A stretch of 64,000 nt of DNA. It comes from Sphingobacterium thalpophilum. Lineage in GTDB: Bacteria; Bacteroidota; Bacteroidia; Sphingobacteriales; Sphingobacteriaceae. Under the pieces are notes generated by a model that saw nothing but the letters and a program-made list of their open reading frames with translations, was not told where the DNA came from and did no database searches. Of this stretch, positions 33,634 through 42,650 are shown in pieces (position 1 is the stretch's first letter; each line of letters opens with the position of its first letter). The position numbers and the translations under genes were made by a program. The stretch covers positions 1,922,001 to 1,986,000 of the forward strand of contig NZ_LR590484.1 in assembly GCF_901482695.1 (NCBI RefSeq). The letters are read 5' to 3'.

Positions 33634-36228
33634 ATGGGTAGGAACTTCGTTCAACGCATTCGGCATTTTTCTCCAAAGACCTATTGGAAAGAGCTCATCG
33701 CTGTATTGGTCATTTTGTTGGCCATTGTCTTTCTTCGCAATGAACGGAAAGAACTGTCCGCGATCGTTCCGCAGCTGCGATCGGCAGATTTAACCTGGGT
33801 TCTGGTCGGCATGGGCATAACCATTTTATATGTTTTGTTGCAGGGGGTTATGTATGTGCAAAGCTTTAAAGCGATAGGCCTGCCCATTAATCTCCGTATT
33901 GCTATTGATCTGTTCTTAAAAAGGAATTTGCTCAGTGTATTTCTTCCGGCTGGAGGTATCAGTGCACTGGCTTATACCACGACACAACTAAGAAAGCAGA
34001 GCCTAAATACGACGCAGATCCACCAGGCGGGGGCATTATACGGCTACATCGGTCTGCTGACTGTTTTTATCATTGGGGTGCCGGTCATTCTATACACTGT
34101 CTGGAACAATAAGAATTTTGGGGATGCATGGATATCATTGCTGATTTTGGGACTGTTATTGGGCTTCGTCTTTTGGCTGGTATGGTCTTTTCGGACACAT
34201 AAGGGCATTTATCAATGGATGGAATCTAAATTTCCGGCGGTGGCCTCCAACATCGACGAGATCTTTTCTGGTGAAATCAAATTGAAATACTTATTGACAA
34301 CGATGGTCGCTTCGATGGTTGTCGAGTGCTGCGGCATAGCACATGCATTCGTCAGTATGTATGCCCTGGGACTGGATCATTCTTTTGAGGCTGCTGCGAT
34401 TGCTTACACCGTTTCGGTCATATTGATGATCGTATCACCATTTTTGCGGGGGCTCGGAGCGGTAGAACTTACAATGCTGTATATTTTTAAGGCGTATGGT
34501 TATCCACAGACCGCGGCTTTAGGGATTACTGTGCTGTATCGGGTATTCGAATTCTGGCTACCTTTATTGCTAGGAATCATTGCGTTTTCCTGGAGAAGTA
34601 AAGAACTGCTGGCGCGTATTGGACCTGCATTGCTGATATTCTTCTTGGGAATGGTCAATGTGATATCGGTGCTCACACCGCCATTGGCTGACCGCATGAA
34701 ACTGGACCGGTTTTATCTGCCCCTGGAGGCTATACACGCATCCAAATTTATGGTGCTCGTATTGGGCGTGGGCCTGCTGCTTACCGCCGCCTACCTCATT
34801 AAAGGTTTTCGCATTGCTTTCTGGGTAGCTTTAATCTTTAGTGCCCTTTCGTTTTTCGGGCATGTGCTTAAAGCATTGGATTATGAAGAGGCCTCAATAG
34901 CTCTACTAACGATGGTCTTGCTGGGGATCAATTATAAGCAATATCGCATCAAGAGTAATATCAGTTGGGTACGCATAGGATTTGTAACGTTTGCTGTCGC
35001 GCTGGCCGGTGTGTGCTTATTCGACGTACTCAGTTTTTATTTTATCGATAAACAACACTTCGGAGTGGATTTTACCTGGCGTCAGTCGATCTACCATACC
35101 GCGAGAAGCTTTCTATTATTTGCGGATGATGATTTAATGCCGCAGACTAGCTTCGGCCAGGAATTCTTGCGTATCACCAAAATATTAGGGATTTTTTGTT
35201 GGTTCATCCTGATTTACGCCTTGGCTCGTCCGCGGCTATTGCGCAACCAAGTGTCGGGTACCACGGAGCAGGAGCGTGCACAGGCGCTGCTGCAGGAGTT
35301 CGGCCGGTCGCCAATGGATTTTTTTAAGCTGTCGAAAGATAAAAGTCTTTTTTTCTCCGAGGTCTCTGAGGGTTTTACAGCGTACAGATTGGCCAATGAG
35401 TTCGCGATCGTACTGGACGAACCGGTGTGTGAGGAAGGGGATAAAGAGGAGCTCGTGCAGGAGTTTGATCGTTATTGCTATGCGAATGGGCTAAAGGCTG
35501 TCTATTATCGGGTCGATGAAAATAGTCTTGTGCATTTTTCGTCCCTGCGAAAAAAGAAAATTACGATTGGGCAGGAGGCGATTCTGGAGCTGGGTGCCTT
35601 TTCGCTGGAGGGCAAAGATCGTAAGTCGCTGCGTAATGGCCTCAATGCCATACAGAAAAAAGGTTATACAGCGAGCTTACTTCAGGCACCGCATACCTCA
35701 TCGCTTTTGGAGCAGCTAAGGAAGGTTTCCGACGAATGGCTAAAGGAATTCAATAAAAAAGAGATGGTATTTTCTCAGGGTATGTTTAACACCGAGGAGC
35801 TCGCTTCGCAGGATATCCTCGTCCTGCGTGACGAACAAGGACAAATCGTAGCCTTTCTGAATATTATTCCAGATTATGTTAAAAATGAATGTACCTACGA
35901 TATGATTCGCAAATCGTGTAAAGCTCCGGGCGGTAGTATGGATGCCCTGATCGTTGAGCTCATACGACACGCCAAGGCCGCGGGTTATCGTTACCTAAAT
36001 CTGGGGATGGTGCCGATGGCCGGTTTGAACACAACGGATAGTCCTGCGGAAAAAATCATGAAATTTGCTTCTGACCGATTGGGAAATTTCAGACATTTCC
36101 ACAGCTTACGCGACTTTAAGGAGAAATATGCGACGTACTGGGAGAATAAATATCTTATTTTTGATAACGACTTCGACTTGATACAGCTTCCCGCGGCTTT
36201 GACCAAAGTCATGAAACCCATTGATTAG
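33634..36228 (+). CDS. mprF: Phosphatidylglycerol lysyltransferase/flippase (MprF-like)
   Basis: An 864-residue inner-membrane protein. The N-terminal part (about 1-520) has a dozen or more hydrophobic helices of the lysyl-PG flippase type (UPF0104). The C-terminal part (about 540-860) is a DUF2156 aminoacyl-PG synthase domain, with FYRVD-like, GNLGFxx-type and LNLGMVPMAGL segments (YRYLNLGMVPMAGL, about 788-801). MprF adds lysine or alanine to phosphatidylglycerol using aminoacyl-tRNA and gives resistance to cationic peptides. The amino acid used here is not readable. Confidence 0.88.
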   Translation: MGRNFVQRIRHFSPKTYWKELIAVLVILLAIVFLRNERKELSAIVPQLRSADLTWVLVGMGITILYVLLQGVMYVQSFKAIGLPINLRIAIDLFLKRNLLSVFLPAGGISALAYTTTQLRKQSLNTTQIHQAGALYGYIGLLTVFIIGVPVILYTVWNNKNFGDAWISLLILGLLLGFVFWLVWSFRTHKGIYQWMESKFPAVASNIDEIFSGEIKLKYLLTTMVASMVVECCGIAHAFVSMYALGLDHSFEAAAIAYTVSVILMIVSPFLRGLGAVELTMLYIFKAYGYPQTAALGITVLYRVFEFWLPLLLGIIAFSWRSKELLARIGPALLIFFLGMVNVISVLTPPLADRMKLDRFYLPLEAIHASKFMVLVLGVGLLLTAAYLIKGFRIAFWVALIFSALSFFGHVLKALDYEEASIALLTMVLLGINYKQYRIKSNISWVRIGFVTFAVALAGVCLFDVLSFYFIDKQHFGVDFTWRQSIYHTARSFLLFADDDLMPQTSFGQEFLRITKILGIFCWFILIYALARPRLLRNQVSGTTEQERAQALLQEFGRSPMDFFKLSKDKSLFFSEVSEGFTAYRLANEFAIVLDEPVCEEGDKEELVQEFDRYCYANGLKAVYYRVDENSLVHFSSLRKKKITIGQEAILELGAFSLEGKDRKSLRNGLNAIQKKGYTASLLQAPHTSSLLEQLRKVSDEWLKEFNKKEMVFSQGMFNTEELASQDILVLRDEQGQIVAFLNIIPDYVKNECTYDMIRKSCKAPGGSMDALIVELIRHAKAAGYRYLNLGMVPMAGLNTTDSPAEKIMKFASDRLGNFRHFHSLRDFKEKYATYWENKYLIFDNDFDLIQLPAALTKVMKPID

Positions 36229-36329
36229 TGCGAGCGTGTTAGGAGCAGCAGACCGTATTTCTTATCCTAGATCAATTTATTTGCTGAACGGAGGTACTAT
36301 TTTTGAATGAGTTTTAAAATAAAAGACAT

Positions 36330-37370
36330 ATGGAATTAGGAATAGGTATGTTCGGAGATTCGCGGATCGATCCTGTGACAGGTCAGATACAGGCGGCGCA
36401 AGACCGGATGAGAGAAATAATTGAGGAAATCAAGCTGATGGATCAGGTTGGGCTGGATTTCTTTGGCATTGGCGAACACCACCGGCAGGATTATGCCGTT
36501 GCATCGCCCGAAATTGTTTTGGCAGCAGCATCGACCGTAACAAAACATATTAAGCTCGGCAGTGCCGTGTCGGTACTGAGTTCGGCTGATCCGGTCAAGT
36601 TATTTCAGGATTTTGCGACGGTTGATCTCCTTTCAGATGGCAGGGCGGAAATCATGGCTGGCCGCGGATCCTTTATTGAATCATTTCCTTTATTTGGTTA
36701 CGATTTGAAAGACTATGCGGAGCTGTTCGAAGAAAAACTTGAACTTTTGCTGCGGTTGAATAAACAGCATCCGATTACATGGCGCGGCAACTTTAGGGCC
36801 CCTTTGATCAATCAGGAAATATATCCGAGACCGAAGAAGGGAGCGCTGCCTATTTGGGTTGCTGTAGGTGGGACGACTTCGTCGGTGATCCGTGCCGGAA
36901 AGCTGGGCTTGCCGGTCATGTTCGCGATCATCGGCGGTATGTATGAAAGCTTTGACCATTTATTTGAGATGTACCGCCAAGCATATGAAGACAATGGCCA
37001 TGATATGGCTAAGTTTCAGGTCGGCGTCCATATGCATGCATTTTTTGGTGATGACAGTGCGAAGATTGCTGATTACTATTATCCGGTATACTCGGCACAG
37101 ATGGACCGTATTGGAGCTAGCCGCGGCTGGCCTCCTTATCAGCGTACGCAATATGATTTTGGCAGATCGTCAAGAGGACACCTGATCGTCGGTGATGCAG
37201 CATATGCTATTGACAAAATCTTGCAAATACAGGAGAAATTTGGATTGACGCGGTTTTCTGCACATATGGATGTGGGGGCACCTTCCCACAAGGAAATGCT
37301 GCGGTCGATTGAAATTTATGGAGATAAAATAGCTCCAGCGGTTCGGAAAGCTCTCCAAAAGGATAACTAA
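36330..37370 (+). CDS. LLM-class flavin-dependent oxidoreductase
   Basis: A 346-residue luciferase-like monooxygenase fold protein using FMN or F420-type flavin. Seen: MELGIGMFGD start, FFGIGEHHRQDYAVASPEIV (about 47-66), LGSAVSVLSSADPVKLFQDF and GRAEIMAGRGSFIESFPLFG (about 108-127). The substrate is unknown. TATTTTTG at 36298-36305 may be its -7 box. Confidence 0.9.
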   Translation: MELGIGMFGDSRIDPVTGQIQAAQDRMREIIEEIKLMDQVGLDFFGIGEHHRQDYAVASPEIVLAAASTVTKHIKLGSAVSVLSSADPVKLFQDFATVDLLSDGRAEIMAGRGSFIESFPLFGYDLKDYAELFEEKLELLLRLNKQHPITWRGNFRAPLINQEIYPRPKKGALPIWVAVGGTTSSVIRAGKLGLPVMFAIIGGMYESFDHLFEMYRQAYEDNGHDMAKFQVGVHMHAFFGDDSAKIADYYYPVYSAQMDRIGASRGWPPYQRTQYDFGRSSRGHLIVGDAAYAIDKILQIQEKFGLTRFSAHMDVGAPSHKEMLRSIEIYGDKIAPAVRKALQKDN

Positions 37371-37406
37371 AAGGTGGTAGCATTTTTTTTACGGACAGAT
37401 ATTGTC

Positions 37407-37414
37407 TACCTTTG
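37407..37414 (+). promoter_or_regulatory. -7 box TACCTTTG of miaE
   Basis: An exact TAnnTTTG match, 26 bp before ATG 37440. Confidence 0.55.
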
Positions 37415-37439
37415 CGAATAAAAACAGTTAAAAACTAAA

Positions 37440-38021
37440 ATGCTTGGACTTAAGTTGTTGACAGATCCGCGATGGGCAAATATCGCAGAAGGGAATTTGG
37501 AAGAAATTTTGACCGATCATGCATGGTGTGAACAAAAGGCTGCTTCAAATGCAATATCTTTGATTACAAACAATTCAGAGCATGAAGATTTGGTTCATGA
37601 ACTGACTGCCATAGCCATTGAAGAGATGGAGCATTTCAGGATGGTCATTGAGATCATCAAAGAACGTGGCTATACGCTGGGGCGCGAACGAAAGGATGAC
37701 TATGTGGGGCAGTTGCTGAAATTTTCCAAAAAGGATGGTAGCCGGAATACCGCTTTTATTGACCGGTTGCTGTTCGCGGCGATGATCGAAGCGCGAAGCT
37801 GTGAACGGTTTAGGGTGCTGTCACAGAATATAAAAGATCAGGAACTGGCCAAGTTCTATTATGATCTCATGGTATCGGAGGCCAATCACTATACTACTTT
37901 CCTGAATTTTGCACGCAAATATACTGTGGATGTTGACGTGGAAAAACGCTGGAAGGAATGGTTGGATTTTGAAGGGCGGCTGATCCAGTCTTATGGAAAT
38001 AAGGAGGCCATACATGGCTAA
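37440..38021 (+). CDS. miaE: tRNA-(ms2io6A)-hydroxylase
   Basis: A 193-residue diiron ferritin-like enzyme that hydroxylates the isopentenyl group on A37 of tRNAs reading UNN codons. The metal ligands appear as LTAIAIEEMEHFRMV (about 56-70), EARSCERFRVL (about 118-128) and VSEANHYTTFL (about 144-154). Length is as in the family. A strong terminator follows. Confidence 0.92.
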   Translation: MLGLKLLTDPRWANIAEGNLEEILTDHAWCEQKAASNAISLITNNSEHEDLVHELTAIAIEEMEHFRMVIEIIKERGYTLGRERKDDYVGQLLKFSKKDGSRNTAFIDRLLFAAMIEARSCERFRVLSQNIKDQELAKFYYDLMVSEANHYTTFLNFARKYTVDVDVEKRWKEWLDFEGRLIQSYGNKEAIHG

Positions 38022-38065
38022 CGAGTAGCTAATCTACCTATTTTAAAACATATACATAACAGTTG

Positions 38066-38092
38066 TCCCGTTCTATTTTCTTTAGAACGGGA
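38066..38092 (+). terminator. Intrinsic terminator between miaE and rlmN
   Basis: A perfect 10-bp stem (TCCCGTTCTA with TAGAACGGGA) with a 7-base loop is followed by TTTTTTG. Confidence 0.88.
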
Positions 38093-38114
38093 TTTTTTGT
38101 CGCTTAATTATTCG

Positions 38115-38122
38115 TATCTTTG
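38115..38122 (+). promoter_or_regulatory. -7 box TATCTTTG of rlmN
   Basis: An exact TAnnTTTG match ending only 4 bp before the GTG start at 38127. The transcript would therefore have almost no leader. Confidence 0.6.
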
Positions 38123-38126
38123 TACC

Positions 38127-39197
38127 GTGATTGAAAAAAGTAAAATAATAGATATCAGGAGTTTGTCTTTGAGTCAGCTCAAAGATCAACTAACGGCGTT
38201 GGGTGAACAGGGCTTTCGTGCGAAGCAGATTTACGAGTGGATATGGGAGAAGTCTTGCATAGATTTTGATCAAATGAGCAATTTGAGCAAAGGCCTACGT
38301 GAAAAACTGAAAGCAAATTTTACGATTAACGCTGTAAAAGTCAAGGAATCACAGATCAGCTCGGACAAAACCATCAAAAGTAGCTTTAGGCTATATGACG
38401 GCAATATCATTGAGGGTGTGCTCATTCCGGCGCCTGAGCGCATGACGGCTTGTGTAAGTTCTCAGGTAGGCTGCAGTCTGACGTGTAAATTCTGTGCCAC
38501 AGGATATATGGACCGCAAACGTAATCTGAATGCAGATGAAATCTACGATCAGGTAGTGCTGATCAGTAAGCAGGCTGAGGAGCATTACGGACAGCCGCTA
38601 ACCAATATTGTGTATATGGGAATGGGTGAGCCGCTGCTTAACTATGCCAACATGATGAAGTCTGTAGAGCGTATCACTGCACCCGATGGACTCAATATGG
38701 CTGCCAAGCGGATTACGGTATCCACAGCCGGTATTGCCAAGATGATCAAAAAATTGGGGGATGATCAGGTCCGTTTTAATCTTGCCCTGTCTCTGCACGC
38801 CGCAAATGATAAGAAGCGTAATGAAATCATGCCTATCAATGAGCAGAATTCGCTCAAGTCACTGGCCGAAGCATTAAAATACTTTTATGCCAAGACAAAG
38901 AACCCGATCACCTTTGAGTATATTGTTTTCAACAATTTCAATGATGAACTCGAAGATGCACGGGAACTCGCCAAATTCTGTAAACATGTCCCCTGTAAAG
39001 TCAACCTGATTGAATATAATCCGATTGCATTGGCGGATTTTCTGAATGCAGAGGCAGACAAAATAGATATATTTGCCAACTATCTTAAAAGCCAGGGGAT
39101 CGTTACGAATATCAGACGCAGCCGTGGTAAAGATATCGATGCTGCATGTGGACAGCTCGCTATAAAAGACAAGCAAAAGGAAAGCTCAAACGTCTAA
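38127..39197 (+). CDS. rlmN: 23S rRNA (adenine-2503-C2)-methyltransferase
   Basis: A 356-residue radical-SAM enzyme that methylates A2503 of 23S rRNA and A37 of some tRNAs. The iron-sulfur motif is GCSLTCKFCATGYMDRKRN (CxxxCxxC, about 111-129). MGMGEPLLNYANM and the C-terminal DIDAACGQL with the second catalytic Cys are present. I chose GTG 38127 (MIEKSKIIDIRSLSLSQL) because the promoter -7 box lies just before it; TTG 38097 would be upstream of that box. comF follows. Confidence 0.94.
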   Translation: MIEKSKIIDIRSLSLSQLKDQLTALGEQGFRAKQIYEWIWEKSCIDFDQMSNLSKGLREKLKANFTINAVKVKESQISSDKTIKSSFRLYDGNIIEGVLIPAPERMTACVSSQVGCSLTCKFCATGYMDRKRNLNADEIYDQVVLISKQAEEHYGQPLTNIVYMGMGEPLLNYANMMKSVERITAPDGLNMAAKRITVSTAGIAKMIKKLGDDQVRFNLALSLHAANDKKRNEIMPINEQNSLKSLAEALKYFYAKTKNPITFEYIVFNNFNDELEDARELAKFCKHVPCKVNLIEYNPIALADFLNAEADKIDIFANYLKSQGIVTNIRRSRGKDIDAACGQLAIKDKQKESSNV

Positions 39198-39241
39198 TTT
39201 ACGATATTGTTTTATTATCTTTAGTTCAGGAGGTCACTAGT

Positions 39242-39940
39242 ATGCCGTTTGATCTGAAGAGAATCTTAGGAGATTTTGTTGCTATCTTCTTTCCGAGGGA
39301 GTGTGCCTGTTGCGGATGTGTACTCAGGTATCAGGAAAAATTTATTTGCATCGCCTGTGATTTCCATCTTCCGTATACCAATTTTCACGAATATTCAGAT
39401 AATGACACCGCCAGACAACTATGGGGAAAAGTACCGGTAGAAGAAGCCTGTTCATTTCTGATTTTACAGAAAGAAAGTCGTGTCGAACGGTTGATCTATC
39501 AGATAAAATACAACAATCAGCCTTTGTTAGCAGAGTATTTCGGATTTCAATATGGATTAAAATTGCTGGACTCGGCAAGCTATCAACATTTGGACGCTAT
39601 TATCCCCATCCCTTTGCATCCGGGCAAACTCCGCAAAAGAGGATATAATCAGTCCAGTTATTTTGGCAGGGGCCTGTCCAGGGCTATGGGCATACCTTTG
39701 CAGGAGGACGCGCTCATCCGTAAAAAAGCAACCATCACGCAGACAGGGCAGGACCGCTTATCCCGGTACAAAAATGTGGAAGATGTTTTTGCTTGTGAGC
39801 ATATGCCTGCCTTATATGGAAAACACATTTTACTTGTCGATGACGTATTGACGACGGGAGCCACGATCGTGTCTGCTGCACTTGCCATCCAACAAGCCTG
39901 GGCCTGTAAAGTCTCCGTAGCGACCTTGGCCCGTGCTTAA
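39242..39940 (+). CDS. comF: ComF-family phosphoribosyltransferase-like protein
   Basis: A 232-residue protein. The N-terminal zinc-finger type cysteines are ECACCGCVLRYQEKFICIAC (about 19-38). The C-terminal half has IIPIPLHPGKLRKRGYNQ (about 121-138) and the PRPP-binding motif HILLVDDVLTTGATI (about 197-211). ComF proteins support DNA uptake in some bacteria; here the role is unknown. ATG 39242 fits the family start, following AGGAGG at 39226-39231. A longer frame from 39146 would overlap rlmN. Confidence 0.88.
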   Translation: MPFDLKRILGDFVAIFFPRECACCGCVLRYQEKFICIACDFHLPYTNFHEYSDNDTARQLWGKVPVEEACSFLILQKESRVERLIYQIKYNNQPLLAEYFGFQYGLKLLDSASYQHLDAIIPIPLHPGKLRKRGYNQSSYFGRGLSRAMGIPLQEDALIRKKATITQTGQDRLSRYKNVEDVFACEHMPALYGKHILLVDDVLTTGATIVSAALAIQQAWACKVSVATLARA

Positions 39941-39951
39941 CAATAGAATGA

Positions 39952-40335
39952 TTATATTCTCCTATTGACGTAGTTCAGAAGGTAAGCGAAACCGGCCATC
40001 CCAATTCCCACGGAGTCAGCAAATAAATCCCACCAATCACCACTTCGATAGGTAAAAATGTATAGTTGCAGCAGCTCGGTTAATCCTGCAAATAGAAAAC
40101 CCACAAAAGATACGATAAAAATGGGAGCCCAGCGGGTAGGTTTTCCACTAAATTGCCGAATAACGCCGTTGTACATCAGTGTACAGAATACGAAAAACAT
40201 GCCGCAGTGGACCAGTTTATCCATCCCGGGATAGGAGGGGACTGACTCAAAGTCGTTGCCGGGAAGGGTACACAGAATGATAACAATAATGGCCCATATA
40301 AAACACCATTTATAGTCCAGTAGGATTTTAATCAT
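39952..40335 (-). CDS. VanZ-like membrane protein
   Basis: A 127-residue protein with four predicted membrane helices. The VanZ-family traits are the first-loop LPGNDFESVPSYPGMDKLVH (about 24-43) and the late SGDWWDLFADSVGIGMAGF (about 98-116). VanZ itself gives low-level teicoplanin resistance, but most small family members have no known role. It converges with comF, 12 bp apart. Confidence 0.82.
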   Translation of the reverse strand: MIKILLDYKWCFIWAIIVIILCTLPGNDFESVPSYPGMDKLVHCGMFFVFCTLMYNGVIRQFSGKPTRWAPIFIVSFVGFLFAGLTELLQLYIFTYRSGDWWDLFADSVGIGMAGFAYLLNYVNRRI

Positions 40336-40445
40336 AGGGGTAAATATCCTAAAAATTCTCGATAGAAAAGAAATTATTCTTTTTTATAAAAAATATATAG
40401 TTGAAAATCAATTGATTATGTCTTTGTGTTTGTTTTGTATGGTAC

Positions 40446-40475
40446 TATGTATTGCATGGTACCATAAAATACATA
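40446..40475. promoter_or_regulatory. 30-bp palindrome, likely PadR operator
   Basis: The centre is the perfect 10-bp palindrome ATGGTACCAT (40456-40465). It is flanked by TATGTATT on the left and AATACATA on the right, so 13 of 15 base pairs match. It abuts the -7 box TATCTTTG at 40476-40483 and lies where the -33 region must be, so a bound dimer would block the padR promoter. Paired ATGT/ACAT arms are typical of PadR operators. Confidence 0.75.
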
Positions 40476-40483
40476 TATCTTTG
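40476..40483 (+). promoter_or_regulatory. -7 box TATCTTTG of padR-pspC
   Basis: An exact TAnnTTTG match directly adjoining the palindrome and 7 bp before the padR ATG. Confidence 0.6.
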
Positions 40484-40490
40484 TATTGTT

Positions 40491-40862
40491 ATGATAGCTG
40501 AAAATACACAAATTCAGATGAGGAAGGGGATACTGGAGTATTGTATCCTTTCAATAATTTCTCGAGGAGAAATTTATGCCTCCGATATTATCAGCGAACT
40601 GAAGAAAGCCCAATTGTTGGTTGTAGAAGGAACACTATATCCGCTTTTGACCCGTCTCAAGAATAATGGCTTATTGAGCTATATATGGAAAGAGTCAACT
40701 TCAGGTCCGCCTAGAAAATATTATGAAATCACGCGGGAAGGATTAGAGGTCCTTGCGAAGTTAGATGTCACCTGGAATGAGCTCGTGTTTGCAGTAAACA
40801 CGTCGCTGGCAGGTAGAAGTATGGATTCAACTAAACCAGTTAAAGATAATAACGATGAATAA
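40491..40862 (+). CDS. PadR-family transcriptional regulator
   Basis: A 123-residue winged-helix regulator. The PadR domain spans about residues 10-90: MRKGILEYCILSIISRGEIY, VEGTLYPLLTRLKNNGLLSY (recognition helix) and GPPRKYYEITREGLEVL (wing). ATG 40491 is chosen over TTG 40452 because the palindrome and -7 box lie between. Its end overlaps the PspC gene by 8 bp, a common pairing in Bacteroidota. It probably represses its own operon through the palindrome. Confidence 0.93.
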   Translation: MIAENTQIQMRKGILEYCILSIISRGEIYASDIISELKKAQLLVVEGTLYPLLTRLKNNGLLSYIWKESTSGPPRKYYEITREGLEVLAKLDVTWNELVFAVNTSLAGRSMDSTKPVKDNNDE

Positions 40863-42516
40863 GACAATAATTATCAATATAAACAGCATCGTCTTCCATA
40901 TCGAGGAAGATGCTTATGAGGTCCTCCGGTCATACATGATTGATATCAAAAAGCACTTTGGACATTCAGAGGACAGCCGCGAGATTCTGGAAGATATTGA
41001 AAACCGCATATCTGAAATGTTTACGGAAAAAATTCAGGCCGGAAGTAAAGAAGTGCTGAATATGGATGATGTGAACGCTGTCATTGAGCAAATGGGTAGG
41101 GTGAGTGATTTTGAATCAGAGCAGCAAGATGATTATACCACCTATCAGGGGGAAGCAAATGCAGGAACCTATAAAGTGGGGAAAAAGCTGATGCGGGATC
41201 CTGACGATAAGGTATTCAGTGGGGTCTGTAGTGGATTAGGTCATTTCTTCGGTATTGAAGCCAAATGGGTGAGATTACTTTTTGTGTTGTTTGTATTGGT
41301 GGGTGGATCTGGCGTGCTGGTATACGTGATTCTCTGGATAGTAATGCCATTGGCCGTGACCAGGGCTGACAAAATGGAAATGCGGGGCGAAGCACCTAAT
41401 ATCCATAATTTCAAGCGTTCTTTTGATGAAGAGATGAGCGGTATGCGGGAAACATTTTCGCGGGGAGTAGACCGTACAGGAGATGGGGTCGCCAAGCTGC
41501 TGCAAATCATTGTTAAAGTAATTGGTGTATTTTTTGTCATTGTCGTCGGGCTGACGCTGATTGGGCTGATCATCGGACTCATTTTCTTTGCGCTGGCCAT
41601 CGTGAATGTTATTCCAGATGTAATGGATGATTCGGGACCATTTTATTTGATGAATCCTAACGATGTGCCTTTTGCACTGATCGCGGGTTTCTTATCCGTT
41701 TTTATTCCTTTTGCAGGATTGTTTTATCTGCTTCTGCGTGTGCTTTTTGAGAAGAAGCCAATGAGCAATTATTTAACCACGGCACTATTTATTGTGTGGT
41801 TGGCGTCAACGGGGGCGCTCATTTATTATTCGACTTCTGTCGCGAAGGAATTCAGGGAATCAAGTACGATTGTGGAGGAAAAGCCTTTACAAAAGCGGGC
41901 GGTCTACTATCTGAATGAAAATGATGTGCGTGTAATCCGTTTAAAAAATGGCGTCAAAAGTAATATCGGATTAAAAAGCGAGAATCTATCTTCACATCTG
42001 AAACGCAATATCCGTATCCGCATAGAACGTATTGACTCGTTGCAGGAGCCCTATGTAAGATATGAATACTCGGCCAAAGGCAGTACATATAAAGCGGCTA
42101 CAGATCGGGCTGCAAAAATAAACTATGCATTGAAACAGGACTCAAGTTCATTGGTTTTTGATAATGCATTTCAGTTGACCGAAGGTGAACGTTACCGCGA
42201 TCAGGAAGTCAATGTTACCTTGTTTTTGCCAGTAGGCACAAGACTGGTGATCAATGATAGATTGGAGGACAAACTACGTGATATTTCCTTTTATGAGTGT
42301 CGTGACCGTTATAACCAGGACGTAAAAGAAGTTGAATTTGTGGTCACGTCTTTAGGATTAAAATGCGCTCTGCCACCTAAGGAGTCAACAGAAGAAGAGC
42401 ATGATAATACCGATAGTAACGAAATCGTACTCAATGACACATCGATCGTCATTCGCAGGGACACGATTATCAATGTAAAGAAAAACGATGGCTCCCTTCA
42501 GATTAAAAAGAACTGA
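40855..42516 (+). CDS. PspC-domain membrane protein
   Basis: A 553-residue inner-membrane protein. The N-terminal cytoplasmic part (about 1-100) is followed by a PspC domain (about 112-165, LMRDPDDKVFSGVCSGLGHF and a helix ending ILWIVMPLA). Three further membrane helices (about 220-330) precede a large soluble C-terminal region (about 340-553). PspC proteins take part in envelope stress responses in other phyla. Coupled to padR, it is likely derepressed when the envelope is stressed, but this is inference. A GC-rich hairpin lies just after it. Confidence 0.88.
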   Translation: MNKTIIININSIVFHIEEDAYEVLRSYMIDIKKHFGHSEDSREILEDIENRISEMFTEKIQAGSKEVLNMDDVNAVIEQMGRVSDFESEQQDDYTTYQGEANAGTYKVGKKLMRDPDDKVFSGVCSGLGHFFGIEAKWVRLLFVLFVLVGGSGVLVYVILWIVMPLAVTRADKMEMRGEAPNIHNFKRSFDEEMSGMRETFSRGVDRTGDGVAKLLQIIVKVIGVFFVIVVGLTLIGLIIGLIFFALAIVNVIPDVMDDSGPFYLMNPNDVPFALIAGFLSVFIPFAGLFYLLLRVLFEKKPMSNYLTTALFIVWLASTGALIYYSTSVAKEFRESSTIVEEKPLQKRAVYYLNENDVRVIRLKNGVKSNIGLKSENLSSHLKRNIRIRIERIDSLQEPYVRYEYSAKGSTYKAATDRAAKINYALKQDSSSLVFDNAFQLTEGERYRDQEVNVTLFLPVGTRLVINDRLEDKLRDISFYECRDRYNQDVKEVEFVVTSLGLKCALPPKESTEEEHDNTDSNEIVLNDTSIVIRRDTIINVKKNDGSLQIKKN

Positions 42517-42524
42517 TCCTAGCA

Positions 42525-42555
42525 TTGTCTTCCGCTATAAAAACGCGGAAGACAA
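42525..42555 (+). terminator. Hairpin after pspC gene, no T run
   Basis: A perfect 11-bp stem (TTGTCTTCCGC with GCGGAAGACAA) with a 9-base loop. No T tract follows, so it may protect the mRNA end rather than terminate. Confidence 0.5.
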
Positions 42556-42650
42556 CTAGAGGGTATAACAATAAACGATATTGGAATCAAGTCAGGTCGA
42601 TCCAACGAACATCCTGATACTGGCTTCATAGCACTAACCTACTTATCTTA

